Below, piece by piece: positions 10,363-18,617 of a stretch of 64,000 nt of DNA (the first letter of the stretch is position 1; each line of letters starts with the position of its first letter). Location of the stretch: positions 62,001 to 126,000 of the forward strand of contig NZ_JAOQJC010000016.1 of the NCBI RefSeq assembly GCF_025567625.1, in the 5' to 3' direction. The stretch is from Paenibacillus sp. J5C2022. Lineage in GTDB: Bacteria; Bacillota; Bacilli; Paenibacillales; Paenibacillaceae. Under the pieces are notes generated by a model that saw nothing but the letters and a program-made list of their open reading frames with translations, had not been told where the DNA came from and did no database searches. Position numbers and translations under genes: made by a program.

Positions 10363-11184
10363 CTAAGCTCTTCGGTAAACCAACGGATTAAGCTCGCTGG
10401 CGACGAGATCACCGGGACCAAGGCCGGGAAACCAGTGCTTCATATCGTTTTCCTGCGCCTTGCTTGCCGGCTCTGCAATGCGAACGCCGTCGGCGACGTA
10501 GATGACGGTCATGACCTTGCGCATGTATTCCGTCGGGTTGCCCGGAGCACTGTGAATCGTCCATCCCGCATGGAACGTTGCGTCGCCAGCGGCCATTGCG
10601 CCGTAGTTCACTTGCGGGATGCTCTTGCCTTCGATGAATTGACCGAGCGTACGATGAGATTCGTCCGATATCTCCTGCCGACTGACATATCCAAGCTTAT
10701 GGGTTCCGGCGGCGAATGTCATCGTGCCCACTTCATGCGGAATCGGCACCAGCGGCATCCACATCGTGATCGTGTTGCTTGTGTCGAGCGGCCAATAGAT
10801 TTGGTCCTGGTGCCAAGGCGTGTGTCCGCCTCCGGGCTCCTTGAACAACGCTTGATCATGATAGATGCGTACGCCGTCAACGCCCATCAGGTCGGCTGCG
10901 ATTTTCGCGAACCGCCTTGCCGTCACGAATCCCCGTAAGTCTTCGCTTCTCCTCCATAAGTTGCCGATCTGAATGAACGCCTTGCCATAAGTATCACGCT
11001 GGGCTACAGGCTTATCATGCTTATTAAGATTCATCACCCAATCGGTGATGTGCTTCTCGTATTGAGCGATTGCCTCGTTACCGAGCACATTTGTCAAAAA
11101 AATGTGACCGTCCTCTTCGTACTTTCTGATTTGATCCTCTATAAGTGTATACTCCTGCGATAGTTCTTGCTCCCATTTATTCAT
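10363..11184 (-). CDS. Phytanoyl-CoA dioxygenase (PhyH) family protein
   Basis: This 273-residue protein has the Fe(II)/2-oxoglutarate dioxygenase core of the PhyH family. The HxD motif is H125-Q-D127 in HTPWHQDQIYW. A distal His lies in FHAGWTIHSAPGNP, and the Arg that holds 2-oxoglutarate follows it. Such enzymes hydroxylate small molecules; the substrate is unknown. It is transcribed away from an AraC regulator gene (start 11353), suggesting regulation by that protein. The start is ATG at 11184. A second, only distantly similar PhyH protein lies 2 kb away. Confidence 0.85.
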   Translation of the reverse strand: MNKWEQELSQEYTLIEDQIRKYEEDGHIFLTNVLGNEAIAQYEKHITDWVMNLNKHDKPVAQRDTYGKAFIQIGNLWRRSEDLRGFVTARRFAKIAADLMGVDGVRIYHDQALFKEPGGGHTPWHQDQIYWPLDTSNTITMWMPLVPIPHEVGTMTFAAGTHKLGYVSRQEISDESHRTLGQFIEGKSIPQVNYGAMAAGDATFHAGWTIHSAPGNPTEYMRKVMTVIYVADGVRIAEPASKAQENDMKHWFPGLGPGDLVASELNPLVYRRA

Positions 11185-11352
11185 GATTTTACCGCCTTTA
11201 CAATGTAGAATGAGGTTGATTGCCTGCTAACAATATACCTTATCCGAGTTCCGGGCGGCTTTGTCAGGAAATCGCTTAGTTTTGTCAGAAAGTGCTGTTG
11301 TTATTTTTCGTTTCGGAGTAAACTAGAGAAAAACAACGTACATGAGGTATCC

Positions 11353-12237
11353 ATGGAGAAATTAACGGAATGGCTTGCTTGCCACCCTCTCTCGCCATAT
11401 ATCCGACAGTGCGACTATGCGGTACGGAAGCCGTGGAATATGCCCATACGCCGGCTGCTGGACTACTTGCTGATCTACGTCCAGGAAGGGGAGTGCCTGT
11501 TCGTGGTGGATGGCGAGGAGCTCGTCTTCAGCGCGGGGAGCTTTGCGCTCATTCAACCGAACAGCTTGCACACGCTTGAAGGGCGGACCCGCACGATTAC
11601 GCCGTTTGCCCACATGGATTTATTTTACAACGAGGCGCGGGAATTGAGCTTTCCAACGCGGGCCGGTCAGATCGATCTTAGCGCCTATGCCCATCTCCAG
11701 CAGCCCAGACTGGACGAGCTGCTCGAACGGCCGATTCCCGTCAAGCTGCCTTCGGCTCTTGCGAGTCAAATGCGAGATCCGTTCCTCAAGGCGGTAGAAT
11801 ATTGGTCGTACCATACTCGGCCTATGAATCTTCACGCGCAATTTGCCATGATGGAGGTATGTTTGTATTTGTTGCGGCATTACGCCGATGGGCTCGAGAA
11901 GGCTCAGCCGCCCGCTCAGACGCTGAATTGGATCACGTCCTACTTGTCCTATCATTTGAACGAACCGATCTCGGTTGCGGATATGGCCCGCAGAGCCAAT
12001 CTGTCCGTCTCCCGATTCAACACGCTGTTCAAGAGGCATTACCGGATGACTCCCCATCAATATCTTCTGGACATGCGTGTGAAGCATGCCTGCGAGCTGC
12101 TTAGGCAGTCGGATTCGAGTCTCGAGGAAATCGCTTTGTATAGCGGCTTTGCGGATATTCACCATTTCTCCAAGGCATTCAAGAGCAAGACGGGACGATC
12201 GCCTGGCCGATACAGAAGCGACGGAGACGACAACTAG
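11353..12237 (+). CDS. AraC-family transcriptional regulator
   Basis: This 294-residue protein has an N-terminal cupin-like sensor (about 20-150, with the sugar-pocket style LIYVQEGECLFVVDGEE) and a C-terminal double helix-turn-helix (about 195-290, ending HHFSKAFKSKTGRSPGRYR). It is divergent from the PhyH gene at 10363-11184, with 168 bp between the starts. A second AraC gene follows after only 15 bp, so the two are probably co-transcribed. The ligand is unknown. Confidence 0.9.
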   Translation: MEKLTEWLACHPLSPYIRQCDYAVRKPWNMPIRRLLDYLLIYVQEGECLFVVDGEELVFSAGSFALIQPNSLHTLEGRTRTITPFAHMDLFYNEARELSFPTRAGQIDLSAYAHLQQPRLDELLERPIPVKLPSALASQMRDPFLKAVEYWSYHTRPMNLHAQFAMMEVCLYLLRHYADGLEKAQPPAQTLNWITSYLSYHLNEPISVADMARRANLSVSRFNTLFKRHYRMTPHQYLLDMRVKHACELLRQSDSSLEEIALYSGFADIHHFSKAFKSKTGRSPGRYRSDGDDN

Positions 12238-12252
12238 GAAGGAGGTAATTCC

Positions 12253-13158
12253 ATGGACGACCGTTCCCCGTTTGTGCTGCCCCGCATCCATGTCGTGGGC
12301 GATATCGTCGTACAAGCCGGATATACTCTGGGACCTCGAATGATTGACGATTTCGAGCTTGTATTTTTCCCCGAAGGCACGAATACCCGATACACAGAGG
12401 AAGGGAAAGAGCACCCGCTGAGCGAGCCTTGTTTTATTTTTTCGCGCCCGGGCGAAAGTCACAGTTACCTATTTGATGAGGGGAGAGACGTTCGGCATTT
12501 GTTCATGCATTTCGAACACGAGCCGCTGCGCGACAAGAGATCAGGCTATGCAGCGATGGACGCCGGGCGTATGCTGTTCCCGGCAAGACAATATCCTCTT
12601 GCGGCTTCCATCATGAACAAAATGATTTGGCTGGCTTGCACGCAGCCGCCGAATTGGCAAAGGCGATTGTCCGTATTCATGGCTGCGGCGCTGGAGGAAC
12701 TGGCTGCTCCGGATGAGCTGCTTGCCAGTGAGGAAGCGGAACAACTGCCGATCCCTATTCAAAATGCGCTTTCTTATATGGAAGAGAAATTATCGGAACC
12801 CCTCTCAGTTAAAGAAGTGTCGAAGCGTTCCGGCTGGACGCATGAGCACTTCACGCGTGTGTTCACCTCCGTCATGGGCATGAGTCCCAAGCATATGCTG
12901 CTTGAGAAGCGATTGCGGCGAGCCGAGGACATGATGCTGAGGGGATTGGGCACCATTAAGCAAATTGCCTATCGTGTTGGATTTAGAGACGAACATCATT
13001 TCTCGAGAACGTACAAGAAATGGCGGGGCATCACGGCGACGGAATATATTCAGCGGTGCAGTTCTCCAGTGTTCCGGCATGCCATGGCGACAAAGGATTC
13101 ATATCTGCTGCATCCCTCCAATCGGCTGGTCGTCGTGACGAATACGGATATCAAATAA
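12253..13158 (+). CDS. AraC-family transcriptional regulator (second of a tandem pair)
   Basis: This 301-residue protein has an N-terminal cupin-like region (GEDHPLSEP-type effector pocket, FSRPGESHSYLF) and C-terminal AraC helix-turn-helix motifs (RVGFRDEHHFSRTYKKW). It is preceded by GGAAGGAGG. A PhyH dioxygenase gene follows 67 bp downstream on the same strand. The tandem AraC pair between two PhyH genes suggests a small regulon around these oxygenases. Confidence 0.9.
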   Translation: MDDRSPFVLPRIHVVGDIVVQAGYTLGPRMIDDFELVFFPEGTNTRYTEEGKEHPLSEPCFIFSRPGESHSYLFDEGRDVRHLFMHFEHEPLRDKRSGYAAMDAGRMLFPARQYPLAASIMNKMIWLACTQPPNWQRRLSVFMAAALEELAAPDELLASEEAEQLPIPIQNALSYMEEKLSEPLSVKEVSKRSGWTHEHFTRVFTSVMGMSPKHMLLEKRLRRAEDMMLRGLGTIKQIAYRVGFRDEHHFSRTYKKWRGITATEYIQRCSSPVFRHAMATKDSYLLHPSNRLVVVTNTDIK

Positions 13159-13225
13159 ATACATGGATTGTGCTTGTGGTACTATGGGAAACGCAAGTCT
13201 TGGCCGCTAAGATGAAGGGGAGTAA

Positions 13226-14242
13226 GTGAATAGCGGGGAGGCGTGTGAATTGGGGAAGGCTTATGTGCCGAAGTCCAAACAAAGAAAAGATCGTTGCTTG
13301 GTTAGTGTGGAGCAATACAGACATTATCGGAGAGAAGGATACCTGATCGTACGAGGGCTGCTTCAGGAAGCAGAGGTGAGCGAATTATTCCAGCTTGCGG
13401 AAGAGGTACGAATACAGTCCTTGAATCCGGATAAGAAAGGGGCTGCTGACAGCACTGATCCACTGAAAGATGAATTTGCCGCTGCGACGCGGCTGCACAT
13501 GCTGTCGAGAATACATCCCGCCGCCGAACGCGGCATGCTTCATTCGCGAATTCTGGACGTTACTGAAGCGTTAATTGGACCTGATGTCTACGCACTTCAG
13601 TCTATGATGTTCCTGAATCCGCCGGGGAAGGGCGGGCAAGGCTGGCATCAGGATTCCTATTATATCAAAACTCACCCTGACACGCTGATCGGCGCATGGA
13701 TTGCGCTGGAGGAGGTCGACGAGGAGAACGGCTGCTTGTGGGTTGTGCCCGGCTCCCATCACGAGCCTGTATATCCTCCGGAGGGTGGCGGAGGCGGGAG
13801 CGTGCACGCTGTTGATGCTTTCAGTGATCTGAATACCGTTCGGAATGTGAGCCATATCGATGATGAGGTCAATACGCTCTCAACAGTCGTCTCCCATTAT
13901 CCGCCGCCCACACCAGTGAAGTTAAGTGCGGGTGATGTGCTGTTCTTCGATTCTCATCTGTTTCACCGTTCTTATCCTAATCGCACGACGAACCGATATC
14001 GCCGATCTTATGTGTGCCATTATTGCAATGCGAGATCGTGGGTGCCTTGGGATCATGACGGCTATGAAGGCGATTCAGGCAACTATAGGCAAATTCTTGG
14101 CAGGGGCAGTACTCACCATGCCTATGCGGAGCCGATATTCGGAACGGAGGTCTATCTCTCCGATCCGGACGAAGCAGGAGTGAGTGTGACGATGATGGGT
14201 ATGGACAACGGCATGATGATGCCGATGGAGATGAAGAAGTAG
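13226..14242 (+). CDS. Phytanoyl-CoA dioxygenase (PhyH) family protein
   Basis: This is a 338-residue Fe(II)/2-oxoglutarate dioxygenase. The iron motif lies in GQGWHQDSYY, and the distal His and 2-oxoglutarate Arg in FFDSHLFHRSYPNRTTNRYR. The size and the WxxHxD-to-FHxS layout fit PhyH enzymes that act on small amphiphilic or ectoine-like substrates; the real substrate is unknown. The start is uncertain: GTG at 13226 has a GAAGGGG site, but TTG at 13250 follows a better GGGGAGG. The C-terminus is Met-rich (MMGMDNGMMMPMEMKK), which is unusual. It lies downstream of two AraC genes. Confidence 0.85.
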   Translation: MNSGEACELGKAYVPKSKQRKDRCLVSVEQYRHYRREGYLIVRGLLQEAEVSELFQLAEEVRIQSLNPDKKGAADSTDPLKDEFAAATRLHMLSRIHPAAERGMLHSRILDVTEALIGPDVYALQSMMFLNPPGKGGQGWHQDSYYIKTHPDTLIGAWIALEEVDEENGCLWVVPGSHHEPVYPPEGGGGGSVHAVDAFSDLNTVRNVSHIDDEVNTLSTVVSHYPPPTPVKLSAGDVLFFDSHLFHRSYPNRTTNRYRRSYVCHYCNARSWVPWDHDGYEGDSGNYRQILGRGSTHHAYAEPIFGTEVYLSDPDEAGVSVTMMGMDNGMMMPMEMKK

Positions 14243-14264
14243 TTTGATTGCAGGGGGGATAACT

Positions 14265-14846
14265 ATGAAGAGTATTCCGGGTGAATTGCCGATTATGCGA
14301 TTCGACAATGCTGCGGCATTCCAGACTTGGCTTGAACAGAACTATAATGATTCAGCGGGCATACGGCTGCAGATTGCAAAGAAGAATGCAAAGACGGCAA
14401 CTGTGACTTATCAGGAAGCACTTGATGAGGCGCTTTGCTACGGTTGGATCGACAGTCAGAAAGAAAAGCTGGACGAACAGTATTATTTGCAGAGATTCAC
14501 GCCTCGGAAGCCGAGCAGCATTTGGTCTAAAATCAATAAGGATAAGGCGGAAGCGCTGATCCAACAAAACAGGATGAAGCATCCCGGCTATGCAGCCATT
14601 GAAATCGCAAAGAAAAACGACATGTGGAACCGGGCCTACGAGTCACAAAGTCATGCGACGGTGCCCGATGATTTCGCTGAACTGCTGCTTGGACATCCAA
14701 ATGCCAAGACATTCTTCGACATGCTGGATAAGCAGAATCGTTACGCAATCATCTTTCGAATCAACAATGTGAAAAGATTGGAAACGAGACAGAAAAAAAT
14801 GCAGGCGTTTATTGAAATGTTAGAGCGTGGCGAGAAAATCTATTAA
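14265..14846 (+). CDS. YdeI/OmdA-like conserved protein
   Basis: This 193-residue protein has the family pattern ALCYGWIDSQKEKLDEQYYL, then QRFTPRKPSSIWSKINKDKA, followed by a C-terminal YdeI domain with MLDKQNRYAIIFRI. These proteins are often annotated as bacteriocin-protection (OmdA) proteins, but the biochemical role is unclear. The ATG at 14265 is preferred over an upstream in-frame TTG because it follows AGGGGGG. It lies 22 bp after the PhyH gene and is followed by a terminator. Confidence 0.75.
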   Translation: MKSIPGELPIMRFDNAAAFQTWLEQNYNDSAGIRLQIAKKNAKTATVTYQEALDEALCYGWIDSQKEKLDEQYYLQRFTPRKPSSIWSKINKDKAEALIQQNRMKHPGYAAIEIAKKNDMWNRAYESQSHATVPDDFAELLLGHPNAKTFFDMLDKQNRYAIIFRINNVKRLETRQKKMQAFIEMLERGEKIY

Positions 14847-14853
14847 ATGATGA

Positions 14854-14882
14854 AAACGCAGCCGGAGCGGCTGCGTTTCTTT
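14854..14882 (+). terminator. Intrinsic terminator after the YdeI-like gene
   Basis: A perfect 11-bp stem (AAACGCAGCCG / CGGCTGCGTTT) with a 3-nt loop is followed by TTTCTTTT. It closes the transcript started upstream of the AraC/PhyH genes. Confidence 0.85.
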
Positions 14883-14927
14883 TGGTGCGGATGCGCAGGT
14901 GAAGGGAAGCTCTGCGCAGGTATCCGA

Positions 14928-15293
14928 TCAATAAACTTGCTTCAATAACGCGACCACTTCATCCAATGTAAGTCCGTAGGATTTGTAATAGGAAGCGTCG
15001 AGAGCCAACTGCTCCACAATCATTTCATTGCGTTTTTGGAGCATCTCTTCGGATGTAAATTCCGATACGAAGCACCCTTTGCCGGTTACCGTATAAATCA
15101 GACCGCTTCGCTCCAGTTCCTCCCAAGCTTTTTTTACGGTGATGATGCTGACGCGAAGCTCCCTGGCCGCCTGCCGTATAGGCGGCAAGCAATACCCTTG
15201 CTCCAGCTCGCCTTTGACAATTTGTGCGCTGATTTGCTCGAATAGCTGCTGATAGATCGGCTTCTCCGATGAGGGAGATATCGCTATGTTCAT
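14928..15293 (-). CDS. GntR-family regulator (YtrA type)
   Basis: This 121-residue protein has an N-terminal GntR winged helix (about 8-75; PIYQQLFEQISAQIVKGELE, then ELRVSIITVKKAWEELE) and only a short C-terminal tail, as in YtrA regulators that control ABC exporter operons. Its start codon shares one base with the stop of the permease gene before it (TAATG), so translation is coupled. It is the last gene of the ATPase-permease-regulator operon; YtrA-type genes are usually first. A TTGT-N6-ACAA dyad at 16825-16838 ahead of the operon is a possible operator. Confidence 0.88.
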   Translation of the reverse strand: MNIAISPSSEKPIYQQLFEQISAQIVKGELEQGYCLPPIRQAARELRVSIITVKKAWEELERSGLIYTVTGKGCFVSEFTSEEMLQKRNEMIVEQLALDASYYKSYGLTLDEVVALLKQVY

Positions 15294-15946
15294 TATAATT
15301 CCACTTTCTCAAATCGTTTGATAGCAATATGATAAGCGGCAATCGTGAAGATTGCAAATATCGCGATGCCGACGATCAGAATGGCAAGCTGAACACCCAA
15401 TCGATCGGCTCCTGTACCTTTGAACAGTTCAAATACGAAGGAGTTGCTTATACTGAGCCATTCCGCACCGGCAGCGAACAGGATAGCGGCTATGATAGAT
15501 GCAAAAGCTGCAGCGCCATATTTATAGGCCGTCTTGAAATACATGGATATAAAAATAAAGTTAAAGACCGCCAGCATGACGAAGCACAGTCCCCAAAACC
15601 CCCAGGTTGGGCTAAAGAAGTAATAGATCAAATCCGGATATAGGCGAATGCTGATGATGCCGAAAATAATGGCAATGACGATATGAAGCATCTCCAGTAT
15701 GACGACTACGGAAACTCTGGCTTTTACAACATCGTTTTTCGTTACAGGCAACATTCCCGTAAACAGGAGATCGTTCTGACTCTTATAACCTGCGAACATA
15801 TTCGGCACTGTGATGAAGCAGAAGTAAAGAGGGACAAGGAAATACAGCCATCCGGGAATGAGCATGAGGGCGCCAGTCAATAATGGCATGAAAAAGAAAA
15901 AGGGGTGTACACCCAATTTCAGCTCTTTTACGATCAAGTTATACAT
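15293..15946 (-). CDS. ABC-2 type transporter permease
   Basis: This 217-residue protein has six predicted membrane segments and an N-terminal cytoplasmic MYNLIVKELKLGV, typical of the ABC-2 permeases paired with YtrB-like ATPases. It overlaps the ATPase gene by 8 bp. It probably forms a homodimeric exporter with that ATPase; lipid, peptide or drug substrates are all possible. Confidence 0.82.
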   Translation of the reverse strand: MYNLIVKELKLGVHPFFFFMPLLTGALMLIPGWLYFLVPLYFCFITVPNMFAGYKSQNDLLFTGMLPVTKNDVVKARVSVVVILEMLHIVIAIIFGIISIRLYPDLIYYFFSPTWGFWGLCFVMLAVFNFIFISMYFKTAYKYGAAAFASIIAAILFAAGAEWLSISNSFVFELFKGTGADRLGVQLAILIVGIAIFAIFTIAAYHIAIKRFEKVEL

Positions 15947-16793
15947 GGGCTTTCTCCTTTTTTGAGAAATAGATCATGATGTCTTCAAGAGTGGGCATGC
16001 TCGTCTTTAACTGTAAGGTGGGATCGTAATCTGCCGTATGGATTAACCCGGTAAAGCCGAAGGAATTGGTCTTGTATGCGATTAGCCGATCTTTTATTTG
16101 TTCCAATTGACTTTCGTTGCCGCTCACCAAGCGATAGGCATCGATAAACGCTTCTTTCTCGTCACTGTTAATAATTTGTCCTTTATCGATAAAGGTAATA
16201 TAATCGGCGCATTTCTCCAGATCTGATGTAATATGCGTAGAGAAAAGAATGCTGATCTCACCGTCTTGCACAAGCTCCTGGAGAATGTCCAACAGATCGT
16301 CTCTGGCAGCAGGATCGAGTCCGCTTGTCGGTTCGTCCAGGATGAGAAGCTTTGCGCCGTGCGACAAGGCCAGAGCCAGATTGTATTTCACTCTCATGCC
16401 CATCGACAAATCTGTAATTTTCTTGTTTTCGTTCAAATTGAATCTTCTCAAATAATTGGAATAGGTTGCTTCATCCCAGTTTTTGTAGAACGGTCTGATG
16501 ACGTTCGTTAATGTTTTAATCCGGTTGCGGGAATAAAAATCGACGCCGCCGAACGCATAACCGATCTCCTGCTTCAATTCCACTTCTTGCTCGTTCATAC
16601 GCTTGCCCAATATCCGAATCTCTCCGCTGTCTTTGCGAATCAAGTTCAGTATGGATTTAATAGTCGTTGTTTTTCCGGCCCCGTTTGCCCCGATAAATCC
16701 CATAATGTACCCTTGCTCCAGTTGAAACGAAACATCCTTCAATTGAAAATACTCATATTTTTTATTCAGGTTTTGAATATCTAACGCCAGCAT
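15939..16793 (-). CDS. ABC transporter ATP-binding protein
   Basis: This 284-residue ATPase has Walker A GANGAGKTT, signature LSMGMRVKYNLALAL and Walker B KLLILDEPTSGLD. The long C-terminal extension is typical of export-type ATPases. The ATG follows GAGGAGGCACGAT. It is the first gene of an operon with an ABC-2 permease and a GntR regulator, and is divergent from vanY. The system resembles the bacitracin- or stress-responsive Ytr-type exporters; the substrate is unknown. Confidence 0.92.
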   Translation of the reverse strand: MLALDIQNLNKKYEYFQLKDVSFQLEQGYIMGFIGANGAGKTTTIKSILNLIRKDSGEIRILGKRMNEQEVELKQEIGYAFGGVDFYSRNRIKTLTNVIRPFYKNWDEATYSNYLRRFNLNENKKITDLSMGMRVKYNLALALSHGAKLLILDEPTSGLDPAARDDLLDILQELVQDGEISILFSTHITSDLEKCADYITFIDKGQIINSDEKEAFIDAYRLVSGNESQLEQIKDRLIAYKTNSFGFTGLIHTADYDPTLQLKTSMPTLEDIMIYFSKKEKAHV

Positions 16794-16824
16794 ATCGTGC
16801 CTCCTCTAAGAAAATTGTGTCTGT

Positions 16825-16838
16825 TGTATATGCACAAT
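16825..16838. promoter_or_regulatory. Possible GntR operator dyad
   Basis: TTGTATATGCACAA lies 31 bp upstream of the ATPase start. It is an imperfect palindrome of the GTATA/TATAC kind seen for YtrA regulators. Assignment rests on position and pattern only. Confidence 0.3.
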
Positions 16839-16944
16839 GTATCATGTGTGGTGTCGGCATGTCAAATTGTTTTTCCTGATCAGGCAATCAGGCAGCAATG
16901 AATGTTAAGGAATCTTTAATGTTTTCTGTCCAGTTTTTTTAGTA

Positions 16945-16977
16945 TTCTCCTTTACTCTATTGGTTAGTAAAGGAGAA
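16945..16977 (+). promoter_or_regulatory. RBS-sequestering hairpin ahead of vanY
   Basis: A perfect 12-bp inverted repeat (TTCTCCTTTACT / AGTAAAGGAGAA) with a 9-nt loop contains the AAAGGAG ribosome site of the vanY gene in its 3' arm. The start codon follows 7 nt after it. In RNA the ribosome site would be fully paired, which suggests translational control. The same dyad could instead be a DNA operator. Confidence 0.6.
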
Positions 16978-16984
16978 ATGAATC

Positions 16985-17893
16985 ATGAAAAAATGGCTGT
17001 ACGGCATTATATTATTGCTGTTGCTCGGTTATGGCATCGTTTTGCTTCAACAAGAGGGAGCGGTTGAGCGGAAAGGCGTACTTCTATATACGGATGAGAC
17101 GCTTCCGCAAGTGCCGGACAACAAGCAAAAGTCGCTGACCATCGACAGGGAAGAGATGTATCGAGGCGATTTGGTTCTGGTCAATCTGCAATATCCGGTT
17201 CATGAGAGCGCGAAGCCGTCCCACGTGATTAATTTGTTCGAGAATCAACGGCTGCTCAGTGGCTTCGGTGTACTGGACAACAGTATCGAGATGCCTATGG
17301 ATATGCTGCAGAGGTTTGTCGACATGGGCGAATCGGCTAAAGCCGACGGGGTCAATCAATTTTTAATTACAAGCGGCTATCGCAATGATGAAAGCCAAGC
17401 GGCATTATATGAGCAATATGGTTCGGAATACGCCAATCCGCCTGGTCACAGCGAACATAATCTGGGACTGTCTATCGATATCGGGTCATCGCTCGGCTTG
17501 ATGAAGGACGCGCCAGAAGGCAAGTGGCTGGAGAATAACGCCTGGCAGCATGGATTTGTATTGCGTTACCCGGAGGACAAGAGGGATATTACAGGCATTC
17601 AATATGAGCCATGGCATTTTCGCTACGTAGGGATTCCGCACAGCGCCATCATGATGGATCGCGGCTTCGTGCTGGAGGAATACCTGACATTCTTGAAGAA
17701 GCGGAGCCGTGTTCAAGCGGAATATAACGGCAAGCTGTATACCGTCTCGTACTATCCGTTCCATGAAAATGAAAAGCTGTCTGTTCCGATCGACGGCAGC
17801 TATTCGTTGTCGGGAAACAATATGGACGGGGTAATCGTGACGACGATGAAATCGATTAACGCCTTCCCTGTCAAACCTGCTACAATTAAATGA
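16985..17893 (+). CDS. vanY: VanY-type D-alanyl-D-alanine carboxypeptidase
   Basis: This 302-residue M15B zinc peptidase has one N-terminal membrane anchor (about 5-22). Zinc ligands H158 and D165 lie in SEHNLGLSIDIG, and the catalytic Glu208 and zinc ligand H211 in YEPWHFRYVG. It should trim the terminal D-Ala from peptidoglycan stem peptides outside the membrane. A response regulator and histidine kinase follow, as in vancomycin-resistance clusters, but no vanH, vanA or vanX genes are here. The gene starts behind an RBS-masking hairpin at 16945-16977. Confidence 0.88.
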   Translation: MKKWLYGIILLLLLGYGIVLLQQEGAVERKGVLLYTDETLPQVPDNKQKSLTIDREEMYRGDLVLVNLQYPVHESAKPSHVINLFENQRLLSGFGVLDNSIEMPMDMLQRFVDMGESAKADGVNQFLITSGYRNDESQAALYEQYGSEYANPPGHSEHNLGLSIDIGSSLGLMKDAPEGKWLENNAWQHGFVLRYPEDKRDITGIQYEPWHFRYVGIPHSAIMMDRGFVLEEYLTFLKKRSRVQAEYNGKLYTVSYYPFHENEKLSVPIDGSYSLSGNNMDGVIVTTMKSINAFPVKPATIK

Positions 17894-17921
17894 TTCTGAT
17901 TGGGCAAGGGAGGCATGACGG

Positions 17922-18617
17922 TTGAAACCCATTACAATTCTGATTGCGGACGATGATGCGGAAATTGCAGACCTGGTGGAGCTTCATTTGATGAAGGAAG
18001 GCTATCGCTGTATTAAAGCGTTGGATGGACAGCAGGCGGCGGAAGCGATTGGCAGCCATCACATTCATTTGGCTATTCTGGATATTATGATGCCCAAGCT
18101 GAATGGCTATGAAGTGACCAGGCACATTCGGGACAAGCATCATATGCCGATTATTTTTTTGAGCGCCAAGAGCTCCGATCTTGATAAAATTACCGGTCTC
18201 GTGCAAGGAGCCGATGACTATATGACCAAGCCGTTTAACCCGATGGAGTTGGTTGCGCGAGTGAATGCCCACCTGAGGCGATCGCTGCAATTCAGCCATA
18301 CTATTACGGCGGACGCATCAATCGTCGAGGAGGGAGGCGTTGCCGTCAATATCGAAGAGCGTTCCGTTCAAGTTCATGGCCGTTCTGTATCGCTGACGCC
18401 CAAGGAATTCGACATTTTGCATTTGCTCATTCGCCATCCGAAGCGTGTGTACAGTTCGGAGCATATTTTCCGTCAAGTATGGGGGGAAGATTATTTTGAG
18501 GGCAACAATACGGTAATGGTGCACATTCGAACACTGCGCAAGAAGCTGGGGGATGACTTGAATAAGCACAAGCTGATCAAAACTGTATGGGGAGTAGGTT
18601 ATTCATTCCATGGCTAA
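17922..18617 (+). CDS. VanR-like OmpR-family response regulator
   Basis: This 231-residue protein has a receiver domain (phospho-acceptor D54 in LAILDIMMPK; KPFNPMELVAR) and a C-terminal winged helix ending KHKLIKTVWGVGYSF. TTG at 17922 is taken as start because it follows AAGGGAGG at ideal spacing; the nearby ATG at 17915 is out of frame. The downstream kinase overlaps it by 8 bp. The probable targets are vanY and perhaps the divergent exporter. Confidence 0.9.
   Translation: MKPITILIADDDAEIADLVELHLMKEGYRCIKALDGQQAAEAIGSHHIHLAILDIMMPKLNGYEVTRHIRDKHHMPIIFLSAKSSDLDKITGLVQGADDYMTKPFNPMELVARVNAHLRRSLQFSHTITADASIVEEGGVAVNIEERSVQVHGRSVSLTPKEFDILHLLIRHPKRVYSSEHIFRQVWGEDYFEGNNTVMVHIRTLRKKLGDDLNKHKLIKTVWGVGYSFHG

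Noticed and set aside
11620..12462. 280-codon minus-strand ORF across the two AraC genes
   Set aside because: It spans two genes with clear AraC domains and is an antisense shadow.
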